Assembly: GCA_946540365.1 (NCBI GenBank)
Contig: CAMNIH010000061.1
Location: forward strand, 1 to 9,952
DNA: 9,952 bases
Direction of reading: 5' to 3'
Source of the DNA: an uncultured Bacteroidales bacterium
GTDB lineage: Bacteria; Bacteroidota; Bacteroidia; Bacteroidales; P3
In this document: in pieces, positions 1-6,616 of the stretch
How positions within the stretch are numbered: position 1 is the first letter of the stretch
How the letters are laid out: each line of letters begins with the position of its first letter
Position numbers and translations under genes: made by a program
Notes under the pieces: generated by a model
The model's input: only the letters and a program-made list of their open reading frames with translations
Databases searched by the model: none
Told to the model about the DNA's origin: nothing

Positions 1-287
1 TGTAAATCCTGTGCTATTTGCAACTCACTAAATGCTTCCGTCAAGGAGCCAAAAGCAATCTCGATAAATCGTACTTTTTCTTTATTGGTGCTTCGTCCAC
101 ACCCTTCTGCAATGTTTGCGGTTATAGAGGCAGCGGCACGACGCACTTGATCTCCAAGTGCATATTTTTCCTCTTTTGGGAAACGACATTGGAGTCTGTA
201 TATCTCTTTCACTAGGGTCCTGGCCTGTATATAGGCCTCCAACCTTTCAAAGGAGAACGTTATCGTTTTATCAACTGCGTCAGCCAC
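1..287 (-). CDS. Four-helix-bundle protein (23S rRNA intervening-sequence protein family), C-terminus cut by window edge
   Basis: The minus strand is open from a GTG at 287 to the window edge and gives 95 residues without a stop. The pattern is that of the family first found in 23S rRNA intervening sequences (TIGR02436/S23 type): F13-E-R-L-E-A-Y near the start, then RFPKEEKYALGDQVRRAA at 35-52, then SITANIAEGCGRS at 54-66 and FIEIAFGSLTEAFSEL at 74-89. The family is usually about 115-130 residues, so roughly 25-35 are missing. No ATG lies in frame between the upstream stop and the match. GTG 287, with AAGG six bases upstream, is the best start but is not certain. The gene begins 22 bp after the atpB stop in the same direction, where Bacteroidales usually have atpE. 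By hand count 127 of 287 bases are G or C (44%), well below the neighbours, which suggests acquisition. The molecular role is unknown; related Avd proteins assist diversity-generating retroelements, but no reverse transcriptase is visible here. Confidence 0.88.
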   Translation of the reverse strand, partial: MADAVDKTITFSFERLEAYIQARTLVKEIYRLQCRFPKEEKYALGDQVRRAAASITANIAEGCGRSTNKEKVRFIEIAFGSLTEAFSELQIAQDL

Positions 288-309
288 TTTAAACCTTAAA
301 CATTAAACT

Positions 310-1386
310 TTATGCATGGTGCGGCTCGCTGACGGCCATGCCGATGTAGAGGGCCGAGAGCATGGTGAAGACGAAGGCCTGGATGTAGGCCACCAGGCAC
401 TCCAGCAGCGAGATGAAGACGCTGAAGAAGATGCTCACCACACTGACCGCGCCGCCCACGGCGGTGCCGAAGAGGTTGCTCATGATGAAGATGATGACCA
501 TGAAGCCCAGGATGACGATGTGACCGGCCGTCATGTTGGCGAAGAGTCGGATCATCAGCACGATGGGCTTGGTGAAGACACCCACCAGCTCGACCACAGG
601 CATCAGGGGGAAGATCTTGAGCCACGCCGGCACGCCGGGCGTGTTGAAGATGTCGACCCAGTAGTGCTTGTTGCCGCTGAGGTTTGTGATCAGGAAGGTG
701 ATGACCGCCAGGATGGCCGTCACGGCGATATTGCCCGTGATATTGGCGCCGGCGGGGAAGAAGGGGATCAGGCCCAGGATATTGCAGAAGAAGATGAAGA
801 AGAAGAGGGTCAGCAGGTAGGGCAGGTAGCGCTGGTAGTGCTTCTCCCCTATCATCGGACGCACGATGCTGTCGCGCACGAAGACCACGAGCATCTCCAC
901 CAGGCTCTGCACCCCCTTGGGGGCCTGGTTGGGCCGTTTCTTGTAGCCCGCGCGGGCCACGAAGACGATGACGATCAGCAGCACCACGGCGATCATCACG
1001 GCCGCCGAGGTCTTGGTGATACTGAGGTCGATGGGCTTGACACCCGTGGGGTTGCCCTCGGCGTCGACGCACACGATCTCCTCCTTCTCGGCACCGCCGC
1101 CCACCAGGGCATAGCCCTTGTAGGTGGCATGGCCGTGGTGGAACTTATTAGACATGAAGACGTCCAGGTGTCCGTCGTTGATGAGGATGACCGGCAGCGG
1201 GATGGCCACGGCATGCTCCTCGCCGTCCTTATAGTAATCGAACAAGTGCCACGAATGGGCATCGGTGACGTGTCCGATGATCATCGAGCCGGGCTCGAAG
1301 GCTTCCTGTTCTTCGGCATGGCCTGTTGTCGGCAGGGCCAGCAGCACGGCCACCAGGGCGAGACGAATGATTCTTCCAATACTCAT
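310..1386 (-). CDS. atpB: F0F1 ATP synthase subunit a (F0 proton channel)
   Basis: This 358-residue protein is subunit a of the membrane F0 sector, which carries protons past the c-ring to drive ATP synthesis. The diagnostic helix LMIRLFANMTAGH holds the essential arginine (R280, equivalent to E. coli R210). The last helix AYIQAFVFTMLSALYI holds Q336 (equivalent to Q252). E329 lies in the helix between them. A hydrophobic, signal-like N-terminus (residues 1-24) and a roughly 100-residue periplasmic extension precede the first channel helix near 128. This long form is typical of Bacteroidetes and explains why it exceeds the about 270 residues of the E. coli protein. The start ATG overlaps the stop of the upstream small gene as ATGA, so translation is probably coupled. 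No other ATP synthase subunit gene lies in the window. The gene upstream is not atpC, and the next gene downstream is a four-helix-bundle gene. Confidence 0.97.
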   Translation of the reverse strand: MSIGRIIRLALVAVLLALPTTGHAEEQEAFEPGSMIIGHVTDAHSWHLFDYYKDGEEHAVAIPLPVILINDGHLDVFMSNKFHHGHATYKGYALVGGGAEKEEIVCVDAEGNPTGVKPIDLSITKTSAAVMIAVVLLIVIVFVARAGYKKRPNQAPKGVQSLVEMLVVFVRDSIVRPMIGEKHYQRYLPYLLTLFFFIFFCNILGLIPFFPAGANITGNIAVTAILAVITFLITNLSGNKHYWVDIFNTPGVPAWLKIFPLMPVVELVGVFTKPIVLMIRLFANMTAGHIVILGFMVIIFIMSNLFGTAVGGAVSVVSIFFSVFISLLECLVAYIQAFVFTMLSALYIGMAVSEPHHA

Positions 1387-1640
1387 AACTGGATGTTGTT
1401 TGCTTTTGTGGTATTATTGAAGATGTCTATCTGGACCGAGTCGAAGAGGCCCAGCTGGCGCTTGTCGTGCGAGGCCGCAGGGGCCAGGCTGTACTCGCGC
1501 AGCACCTGGCTGACGATGCGGTGCAGCGCCACCGGCCGCTCTATGCCGCCGGCCTCGGCGTATGCCGTCAGGCGCCGCACCTCGGCTTCGCTCAGCGTCA
1601 GCGTGTATTTCTTCTGTCTCGGTTTCCTCTGTTTCTTCAT
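1383..1640 (-). CDS. Small basic protein with ribbon-helix-helix-like segment and C-terminal QLGLF motif
   Basis: This is an 85-residue protein if it starts at ATG 1640 (MKKQRKPRQKK). An alternative ATG at 1667 would add nine residues and overlap the DUF2723 stop. I prefer 1640 because the following basic tract reads as a natural N-terminus and the 16-bp gap is ordinary. Residues 2-11 are strongly basic. Residues 11-17 (KYTLTLS) look like a beta strand, 18-31 like a helix and 36-50 (PVALHRIVSQVLREY) like a second helix. That is the order of a ribbon-helix-helix DNA-binding fold, inferred by eye only. The tail contains QLGLFDSVQIDIF; QLGLF fits the pentapeptide (QLxLF) that binds the DNA polymerase sliding clamp. 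The gene sits 16 bp after the DUF2723 gene and overlaps atpB by 4 bp (ATGA), so it is expressed with both. I do not recognise a named family, and no function is established. Confidence 0.8.
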   Translation of the reverse strand: MKKQRKPRQKKYTLTLSEAEVRRLTAYAEAGGIERPVALHRIVSQVLREYSLAPAASHDKRQLGLFDSVQIDIFNNTTKANNIQL

Positions 1641-1656
1641 GCTTTCAATACTGTTT

Positions 1657-4600
1657 TCAACGGGCATAATAGGGACTGATCTGCATCAGCAACTGCTCGG
1701 CCTGGGCGGCGAGGTCGTCCTGCTGCAGGGTCCGGCGGGCCATGTCGCCCAGCAAGCCCACGATCTGGGCGTCGTTCTGCAGCAGCCCGCGCACTCCCTG
1801 CATCTTGTCGCCGCTGAAGCGCAGCAGGTAGCTGACCTCTTGCTGGTAGTGCTTGTAGGCCGCCTGCCACAGCTGCAGGGCCTCCTCGGGGCCATAGACC
1901 TGCTTGTACAGGTCGATGACGTCGACGTAGTTGTTGTTGCCGGTGTAGATGTAGATCGCATAGATGTCGGTCGGGAAGTTCTTGTCCGGGAAATACTCCT
2001 GCGCGGCATCAAGCAGCGCACGGGCATTGTCCACATGCCCCTTGTCCTTCTCGTCGGCCGCCAGCAGCAGCATCGTCTGGCGCTGTACCACGCCCATGTT
2101 GTCGCTGATGGGATCCACATAGATGTCGCTGTTCAGGTTGCCCCACTTCAGCTTCTCGCCGTCGACCCCGTTGAGGAAGTAGTCGACGGTACGGTCGGTG
2201 AAGCGCTGCTGGCGCGGATAGGGCAGGAACTTGTAGTTCATGCCGTCCTGCACCGTGTAGTTGCGCACCGGTGGGAAGACGTCGGGGATGCCCTGGGTGT
2301 TGGGGTTCATGGCGTTGATGTCGCGCATGAACTTATTGGTACCCAGTATGTCGAGCAGCATCAGGTGGTGACGGTAGAGCACCGGCCTGTTGATCTCCCA
2401 GCGGATGACGGGGTCGATCTTGTCGGCCATCTCGGCGGGGATGACGCCCTTCTCGACCAGGGCGGGAATGTCGAGGGTGATCTTGAAGCGCTTGGTGGGA
2501 ATATACATCACCTTGTCGTCGCCCGTACCCATGGTGAAGCGATCGGGATGGTCGCGCAGCAGCGCCAGCACATCGGTCACCTCCAGATAGTCCTGACTGC
2601 GATCCATGATGTAGGTGGCGTCCTTGCCCAGCCCGTAGAACTCCTTGGGCAGGGTGAAGGGCAACGCCTCGCTCTCGTAGAGCTTGTTGTAGAGCTGCTC
2701 CACGTACCAGTACATGCCGCTCAGCGTGAAGTTGAGGATGCGCACGTCGGTGCGCGTGCCCTCCACCTCCTGGGCATACCACAGCGGGAAGGTGTCGTTG
2801 TCGCCGAAGGTGATCAGGATGCTGTTGTCGTTGAGGCTCTTGAGGTAGTTCTGGGCGAAGTCGCGCGCGGCATACTTCTCCGAGCGGTCGTGGTCATCCC
2901 AGTTCTCGGCGGCCATCAGGCAGGGGGCCGCGGCCATGCAGGCCACGAAGACCACCGGCAGCACCACCCGCGATGCTCCCTCCTGGTTCTTCTTGAACAG
3001 CTTGCCGATCCACTCCGTCAGGGCCATCACGGCAAAGCCGATCCAGATGGCGAAGAAGCTGAACGACCCCACGAAGGCGTAGTCGCGCTCACGCGGCTGA
3101 CGCGGCGGCATGTTCAGGTAGATGGCGATGGCCAAGCCCGTCATGAAGAACATGATGAAGACGATGAAAGCATCTTTCGGGTGCTTGCGCACATGGTAGA
3201 TCAGGCCGATGATACCCAGCAGCAGCGGCAGCATGTAGTACTTGTTGCGGGCCTTGTTCTGCTCCATGTCCTCGGGCAGGTTGTCCTGCGGACCCAGACG
3301 GGCCTCGTCGATGAACTTGATGCCGCTGATCCAGTTGCCGTGCAGGTAGTCGCGCGTGCCGTCGTCGTTGAAGTAATGACCCTGCACGTCGTTCTGCCGT
3401 CCGGCGAAGTTCCACATGAAGTAGCGCCAGTACATCCAGCCCAGCTGGTAGCGGTTGAAGAACTTGAGGTTCTGCCCGCTGGTGGGCTTCTGGTCGCCGT
3501 AGACCTTGCCGGCCCAGTACTCGTAGAACTGCGGATGCCGGCGGTCGCTGTCGTCGCTCCACATGCGGGGGAACACACCCGTATGCTGCTCGCGGTAGAC
3601 GGCCTTCTGGGCATGCGAGGCCACAATGTAGCGGTCCTTGCCCTCCTCGTTCTTGCCACGCACATACTTGGTGTAGCCCTGCTTGATGTTGATCGGGCGG
3701 CCGGCGGTGTAGAACTGGCCGCTGAAGAGCGGCGTGTCGCCGTACTGCTCGCGGCCCAGGTAGGCACGCATGGCCACGGCGTCCTTCGGCGCGTTCTCGT
3801 TGAGCGGCGTATTGGTGTTGGCACGGATCACGAGCACGAAGAAGGTCGAGTAGCCGATCACCAGCATAGCGAAGCTCAGCACGGCGGCATTCAAGATCGG
3901 CTTCTGCTTCTTGTGGGTGTACCACAATCCCCACACCACTAAGGCGGCGATGAGGGTGAAGTAGACGATGGTGCCGCTGTTGAACGGCAAGCCCAGCGTG
4001 TTGACAAAGAAGACATCCACCGCCGAGTCGATATTGACGATGCCGGGGATGATGCCCCACAGGATGATGCCCAGCGTCACCACGCTCAGCACACCCGTAA
4101 CGATGAAGCCCTTCCAGGTGGTCTTGGGCCACTTCTTAAAGTAGACGACATAGAAGATGGCCGGCACGGTCAGCAGGTTCAGCAGGTGGACACCGATGGC
4201 CACGCCCACCAGCAGGCTGATGAGGATCAGCCACCGCAGGCTCCGCGGGTCGTCGCTCTGCTCCTCCCATTTCAGGATGGCCCAGAACACCAGCGCCGTG
4301 AAGAACGAACTCATGGCGTACACCTCGCCCTCGACGGCCGAGAACCAGAAGGTGTCGCTGAACGTATAGGCCAGCGCGCCCACCACGCCCGAGGCAAAGA
4401 CGGCCCACGTCCGCCAGTCCTTCAGCGAGGGGTTCTTCGGGTCGGGCAGCAGGTGCTTGCCCAACAGGGTGATGCCCCAGTAGAGGAACAGGATCGTGAA
4501 GCCGCTGCACACGGCCGACATGATGTTGACCGCATGGGCGGCGTTCTCCGGGCTGGAGAACATCGAGAAGAGGCGTCCCAGCAGCTGGAAGGTCGGTGCT

Positions 4601-4758
4601 CCCGGGGGGTGACCCACTTGCAGTTTGAAGGCGGTCGAGATATACTCGCCGCAGTCCCACCACGACGCCGTTGCCTCCGCCGTCATGATGTACACCGTGC
4701 ATGCTATCAGGCAGATAACCCACCCGATAACATTGTTGGCCAGATGATACTTTTTCAT
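1657..4758 (-). CDS. DUF2723 / TMEM260-like polytopic membrane protein, putative protein O-mannosyltransferase
   Basis: This 1033-residue membrane protein belongs to the DUF2723 family (PF11028), which includes human TMEM260, a protein O-mannosyltransferase with a GT-C fold. The N-terminus has a membrane helix at about 10-27, followed by the loop motif D35-C-G-E38 and H50-P-P-G53. A DxxE-like acidic motif in the first outer loop is where GT-C enzymes place catalytic acid residues. About eight further helices follow to 312, then an outward soluble stretch (about 313-505) and more helices (507-524, 529-548, 560-582, 598-616). QPRERDYAF (554-562) and the block NWDDHDRS...ITFGDNDTFPLWY (619-661) are conserved in Bacteroidetes members. 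The C-terminal 160 residues look helical and TPR-like. By inference it glycosylates exported proteins from a lipid-linked mannose in the inner membrane; the donor and targets are not shown here. The start follows an A-rich leader (GAATA-ATG). It heads the unit with the RHH-like gene and atpB. Confidence 0.93.
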   Translation of the reverse strand: MKKYHLANNVIGWVICLIACTVYIMTAEATASWWDCGEYISTAFKLQVGHPPGAPTFQLLGRLFSMFSSPENAAHAVNIMSAVCSGFTILFLYWGITLLGKHLLPDPKNPSLKDWRTWAVFASGVVGALAYTFSDTFWFSAVEGEVYAMSSFFTALVFWAILKWEEQSDDPRSLRWLILISLLVGVAIGVHLLNLLTVPAIFYVVYFKKWPKTTWKGFIVTGVLSVVTLGIILWGIIPGIVNIDSAVDVFFVNTLGLPFNSGTIVYFTLIAALVVWGLWYTHKKQKPILNAAVLSFAMLVIGYSTFFVLVIRANTNTPLNENAPKDAVAMRAYLGREQYGDTPLFSGQFYTAGRPINIKQGYTKYVRGKNEEGKDRYIVASHAQKAVYREQHTGVFPRMWSDDSDRRHPQFYEYWAGKVYGDQKPTSGQNLKFFNRYQLGWMYWRYFMWNFAGRQNDVQGHYFNDDGTRDYLHGNWISGIKFIDEARLGPQDNLPEDMEQNKARNKYYMLPLLLGIIGLIYHVRKHPKDAFIVFIMFFMTGLAIAIYLNMPPRQPRERDYAFVGSFSFFAIWIGFAVMALTEWIGKLFKKNQEGASRVVLPVVFVACMAAAPCLMAAENWDDHDRSEKYAARDFAQNYLKSLNDNSILITFGDNDTFPLWYAQEVEGTRTDVRILNFTLSGMYWYVEQLYNKLYESEALPFTLPKEFYGLGKDATYIMDRSQDYLEVTDVLALLRDHPDRFTMGTGDDKVMYIPTKRFKITLDIPALVEKGVIPAEMADKIDPVIRWEINRPVLYRHHLMLLDILGTNKFMRDINAMNPNTQGIPDVFPPVRNYTVQDGMNYKFLPYPRQQRFTDRTVDYFLNGVDGEKLKWGNLNSDIYVDPISDNMGVVQRQTMLLLAADEKDKGHVDNARALLDAAQEYFPDKNFPTDIYAIYIYTGNNNYVDVIDLYKQVYGPEEALQLWQAAYKHYQQEVSYLLRFSGDKMQGVRGLLQNDAQIVGLLGDMARRTLQQDDLAAQAEQLLMQISPYYAR

Positions 4759-4804
4759 TATTCTGTTAGTTAGTTTGTTTTCTTACTCTTTGTTTCTCCC
4801 GCTC

Positions 4805-4831
4805 CGCGAGATCTTGGAAATCTTGGAAATC
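4805..4831 (+). repeat. Interspersed repeat copy R1 (inverted relative to R2 and R3)
   Basis: R1 reads CGCGAGATC, six variable bases, then ATCTTGGAAATC. It matches the reverse complement of 4899-4925 at 24 of 27 positions; all three differences fall in the six middle bases. With R2 it could form a long stem enclosing about 67 bases. Confidence 0.75.
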
Positions 4832-4866
4832 CATCCGAATCTGTTTTCCTTGGATCTATTTGATTT

Positions 4867-4879
4867 CCGCCGCAGGCGG
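4867..4879. repeat. Short hairpin CCGCC-GCA-GGCGG
   Basis: A perfect 5-bp all-G/C stem encloses a three-base loop GCA on the plus strand, followed by GGG. It shares its flanks (TTTGATTTCC before, GGGGG after) with the hairpin at 4964-4977. There is no T-run on either side. Confidence 0.8.
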
Positions 4880-4898
4880 GGGTGTTTGATTCCCCTCA

Positions 4899-4925
4899 GA
4901 TTTCCAAGATTATCAGGATCTCGCG
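4899..4925 (-). repeat. Interspersed repeat copy R2
   Basis: On the plus strand this is GATTTCCAAGAT, TATCAG, GATCTCGCG, the inverted partner of R1. It has the same orientation as R3 at 4941-4963. The conserved part is ATCTTGGAAATC on the minus strand, joined to GAGATC across a six-base variable spacer. Confidence 0.75.
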
Positions 4926-4940
4926 AAACAGGGTATATTT

Positions 4941-4963
4941 GATTTCCAAGATCTCCAGGATCT
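4941..4963 (-). repeat. Interspersed repeat copy R3, fused to a hairpin
   Basis: It has the same order as R2 (GATTTCCAAGAT, CTCCAG, GATCT on the plus strand) but runs directly into the CCGCC-GTCA-GGCGG hairpin at 4964 instead of ending in CGCG. It is preceded by TATATTTG (4934-4941). The other hairpin, at 4867, is preceded by CTATTTGATTTC, so both hairpins share a similar TATTTGATTTCC lead-in. Confidence 0.7.
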
Positions 4964-4977
4964 CCGCCGTCAGGCGG
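4964..4977. repeat. Short hairpin CCGCC-GTCA-GGCGG
   Basis: A perfect 5-bp stem encloses a four-base loop GTCA and ends 10 bp past the arcA stop. It could act in 3'-end processing or rho-dependent termination of arcA, but it lacks the T-run of an intrinsic terminator. Confidence 0.8.
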
Positions 4978-4987
4978 GGGAATTTCC

Positions 4988-6241
4988 TCAGTCGCGCAGG
5001 ATCGGCATTGTCATACAACGGGCGCCGCCGCCGGCTCTCGGGAGTTCCGAACCGGGGAAGGCGGCCACGAACTTGTCGTAGTCCTCCATCCGCACGCGGC
5101 CCTCCACGATGTCCTCGGCCTTCAGCACGGCGAAGCCCGCCTTGTCCAGCGCGTCGATGGTGTGCGTGTTCCGCCGGTAGCCCATCACCTTGCCGTCGCC
5201 CAGCGAGAAGAAGTTGGCCCCCGAGTGCCACTGCTCGCGCAGCTGCACCCACGGGTCGCTCCCGCCGCCGATCACAGGCTCTATCTCCCACCCTAAGCGC
5301 TCCAACCCCTTGATGATGTTGGGGAACTTGGTGTAGGTCGTCTTGCCCCCCTCGATGGTGATCAGGGTGGTGTCCTTGCCGGCGAACAGGCCCGTCTTCT
5401 TCAGCATCGGCTCGAAGGCCATACACTGGTGCTTGCCCAAGAAGGTGAACACCATGTCCAAGTGGATGAAGCTCTCGGGACTCTTCGGCAGCTCCTGCAC
5501 CAGGATATGGAACGGAGCGCCGTCGCCCGTCTGCTGACCCAGCGCCTGCGCCAGGTACTTGATACCCTTGGTGTTGGTGCGTATGCCCTGACCGATGCAC
5601 AGCAGGTTGGGCGCGGCGATATGCACGTCGCCGCCCTCGGTGCGGGCGTCGCGGTCCCACGCCATGGCGTTCAGCGTGTCCACGCCGAAGAAATGCTTGA
5701 AGATCGACTCGTAGATCAGCGTCTCGCGCTCGCGCACCTCGAAGCTCATCGAGTTGATCAGCACCCGGTCGTAGACCGTGCTGCTCGCGTCGCGGGTGAA
5801 GAAGAGGTTGTAGAGGGGCTTCAGCAGGTAGCGGTCGTCGCTCACGCAGTCCCAGTCGGGCTGCTCGTAGCCCTCGACGAGGGCCTTGGCCAGCTCGGCC
5901 GACGGCAGCTCCATCAGGCGCTCGGCCAGGTCGTCGTCGCAGTTGTCCATGTCGCAGCTCTCCTCGACCAGGTGGCGGCGCACCGCGCCGTCCTCGAGCA
6001 GCTGCTCCAATATGTCCTCCACATAGTACACCTGCGTCCACTTCTCCAGCACACCGCTGAAGTAGTGATACTCAGTGTCCACGATCGGTTTGTTCAGGAT
6101 GTCGCTGTAGAGGGCGTGGGCGGCGTTGAGCGGCGTCATGCGCTCGATCTCCACCCCCGGTCGGTGCAGCAACACCGCCCGCAGACGGCCGGTCTCCGAG
6201 GCGACATTCACTTTGCACGGGATGATATTCTTATTGCTCAT
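4988..6241 (-). CDS. arcA: Arginine deiminase
   Basis: Arginine deiminase hydrolyses L-arginine to L-citrulline and ammonia in the cytoplasm. The protein is 417 residues from ATG 6241 (an ATG at 6256 would give 422), close to the family's usual 400-420. I chose 6241 because A/T-rich sequence precedes it, as at other starts here. Numbered from 6241, the visible active-site elements of the guanidino-modifying fold are FTRD (D151), EGGD (202-205), HLD (H260, D262) and the nucleophile C409 in GGGARCMTMPILRD near the C-terminus. The N-terminal SETGRLRAVLLHRPG is also a family signature, so all catalytic residues appear intact. The gene has its own promoter. No arcB (ornithine transcarbamylase), arcC (carbamate kinase) or arginine/ornithine antiporter is adjacent, so this is not the classic arc operon. 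It may serve acid tolerance, nitrogen supply or citrulline production, and the window does not tell which. Confidence 0.95.
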   Translation of the reverse strand: MSNKNIIPCKVNVASETGRLRAVLLHRPGVEIERMTPLNAAHALYSDILNKPIVDTEYHYFSGVLEKWTQVYYVEDILEQLLEDGAVRRHLVEESCDMDNCDDDLAERLMELPSAELAKALVEGYEQPDWDCVSDDRYLLKPLYNLFFTRDASSTVYDRVLINSMSFEVRERETLIYESIFKHFFGVDTLNAMAWDRDARTEGGDVHIAAPNLLCIGQGIRTNTKGIKYLAQALGQQTGDGAPFHILVQELPKSPESFIHLDMVFTFLGKHQCMAFEPMLKKTGLFAGKDTTLITIEGGKTTYTKFPNIIKGLERLGWEIEPVIGGGSDPWVQLREQWHSGANFFSLGDGKVMGYRRNTHTIDALDKAGFAVLKAEDIVEGRVRMEDYDKFVAAFPGSELPRAGGGARCMTMPILRD

Positions 6242-6302
6242 ATTTATATTATACATTCAACCACAGCACCTTGCCCACACGGCATACAATGCTGCGAAAA
6301 TG

Positions 6303-6334
6303 CAAATATACAAATAAATTCCCATCCGGCAAAA
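6303..6334 (-). promoter_or_regulatory. Bacteroidetes-type promoter for arcA
   Basis: On the minus strand the -33 element TTTTG (6334-6330) and the -7 element TATATTTG (6310-6303) are separated by 19 bp. This fits the Bacteroidetes primary sigma consensus TTTG / TAnnTTTG. Transcription would begin near 6296, giving a leader of about 55 bases to ATG 6241. The -7 octamer is identical to that of radA. Confidence 0.75.
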
Positions 6335-6358
6335 CTTTTTTTCAACACGCCCGCTCCA

Positions 6359-6596
6359 GCATGCCGGAGGCATGCGACACGCCGACAGGCGTCGTAACCC
6401 CACATAAGCCGCAGGCGCAATGTGGGGGCACATACAGCCCCCCCCTCCCTCCCCGGCATGCCGGAGGCATGCGGCTACATGCAATCGCATGCCTCTGGCA
6501 TGCTGGTTCCACTTTGGGGGACGCGCCACCCCCCACATCGCGCTGCGCTTATGTGGGGTTACGCACACTGCGTGTGGGTGCCTGCCTCCGGCAGGC
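6359..6596. repeat. Mirror-symmetric cluster of hairpins (palindrome of palindromes)
   Basis: Eight inverted repeats occur in the order A-B-C-A / A-C-B-A. A1 6359-6375 and A2 6456-6472 are GCATGCC-GGA-GGCATGC. A3 6487-6503 is GCATGCC-TCT-GGCATGC. A4 6580-6596 is GCCTGCC-TCC-GGCAGGC. B1 6379-6392 is ACGCC-GACA-GGCGT, and B2 6564-6576 is CACAC-TGC-GTGTG. C1 6398-6427 and C2 6531-6558 have CCCCACAT...ATGTGGGG stems with smaller inner hairpins. The midpoints of the four mirrored pairs fall at about 6476-6481, so the two halves are inverted copies of one composite unit of about 115 bp. The left half reads GTAACCCCACATAAGC at 6394-6409, and its reverse complement lies at 6547-6562. There is no T-run, so it is not a simple terminator. 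In position it is the 3' flank of radA and lies upstream of the arcA promoter. Confidence 0.85.
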
Positions 6597-6616
6597 CTCA
6601 CCCTTCGCCGTCCCCC

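Larger units (their letters stand above)
4759..4987. other. Intergenic repeat-rich spacer between arcA and the DUF2723 gene
   Basis: These 229 bp between two minus-strand genes hold three copies of an interspersed repeat and two short hairpins, listed separately. No canonical minus-strand TAnnTTTG promoter for the DUF2723 gene is visible. The last 45 bases before its start are A-rich on the minus strand, as is usual for Bacteroidales leaders. No hairpin here is followed by a T-run, so I call no intrinsic terminator. Confidence 0.8.
6242..6616. other. radA-arcA intergenic region with hairpin cluster and arcA promoter
   Basis: These 375 bp lack a credible gene. The part next to arcA (6242-6340) is A/T-rich and carries its promoter. 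The remainder (6359-6596) is G/C-rich and almost wholly made of short inverted repeats. Open frames crossing it (for example 6244-6459, 6271-6651) are translations of these repeats on several frames and show no protein character. Confidence 0.85.

Noticed and set aside
18..215. Short plus-strand open frame at the left edge
   Set aside because: It is antisense to the four-helix-bundle gene, whose conserved blocks are on the minus strand.
1..287. Accessory protein (Avd) of a diversity-generating retroelement
   Set aside because: The fold family is shared, but no reverse transcriptase, template repeat or variable repeat is visible, so the general family name is safer.
316..3942. Very long plus-strand open frame (1208 codons) opposite atpB and the DUF2723 gene
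   Set aside because: Its composition (His, Asp, Val, Gln, Glu rich with no domain) is what antisense reading of G/C-rich codons yields, and the minus strand carries two clear protein families.
4896..6041. Minus-strand open frame of 381 codons overlapping arcA in another frame
   Set aside because: It is a frame-shifted reading of arcA continued through the downstream repeats; the arginine deiminase motifs are all in the other frame.
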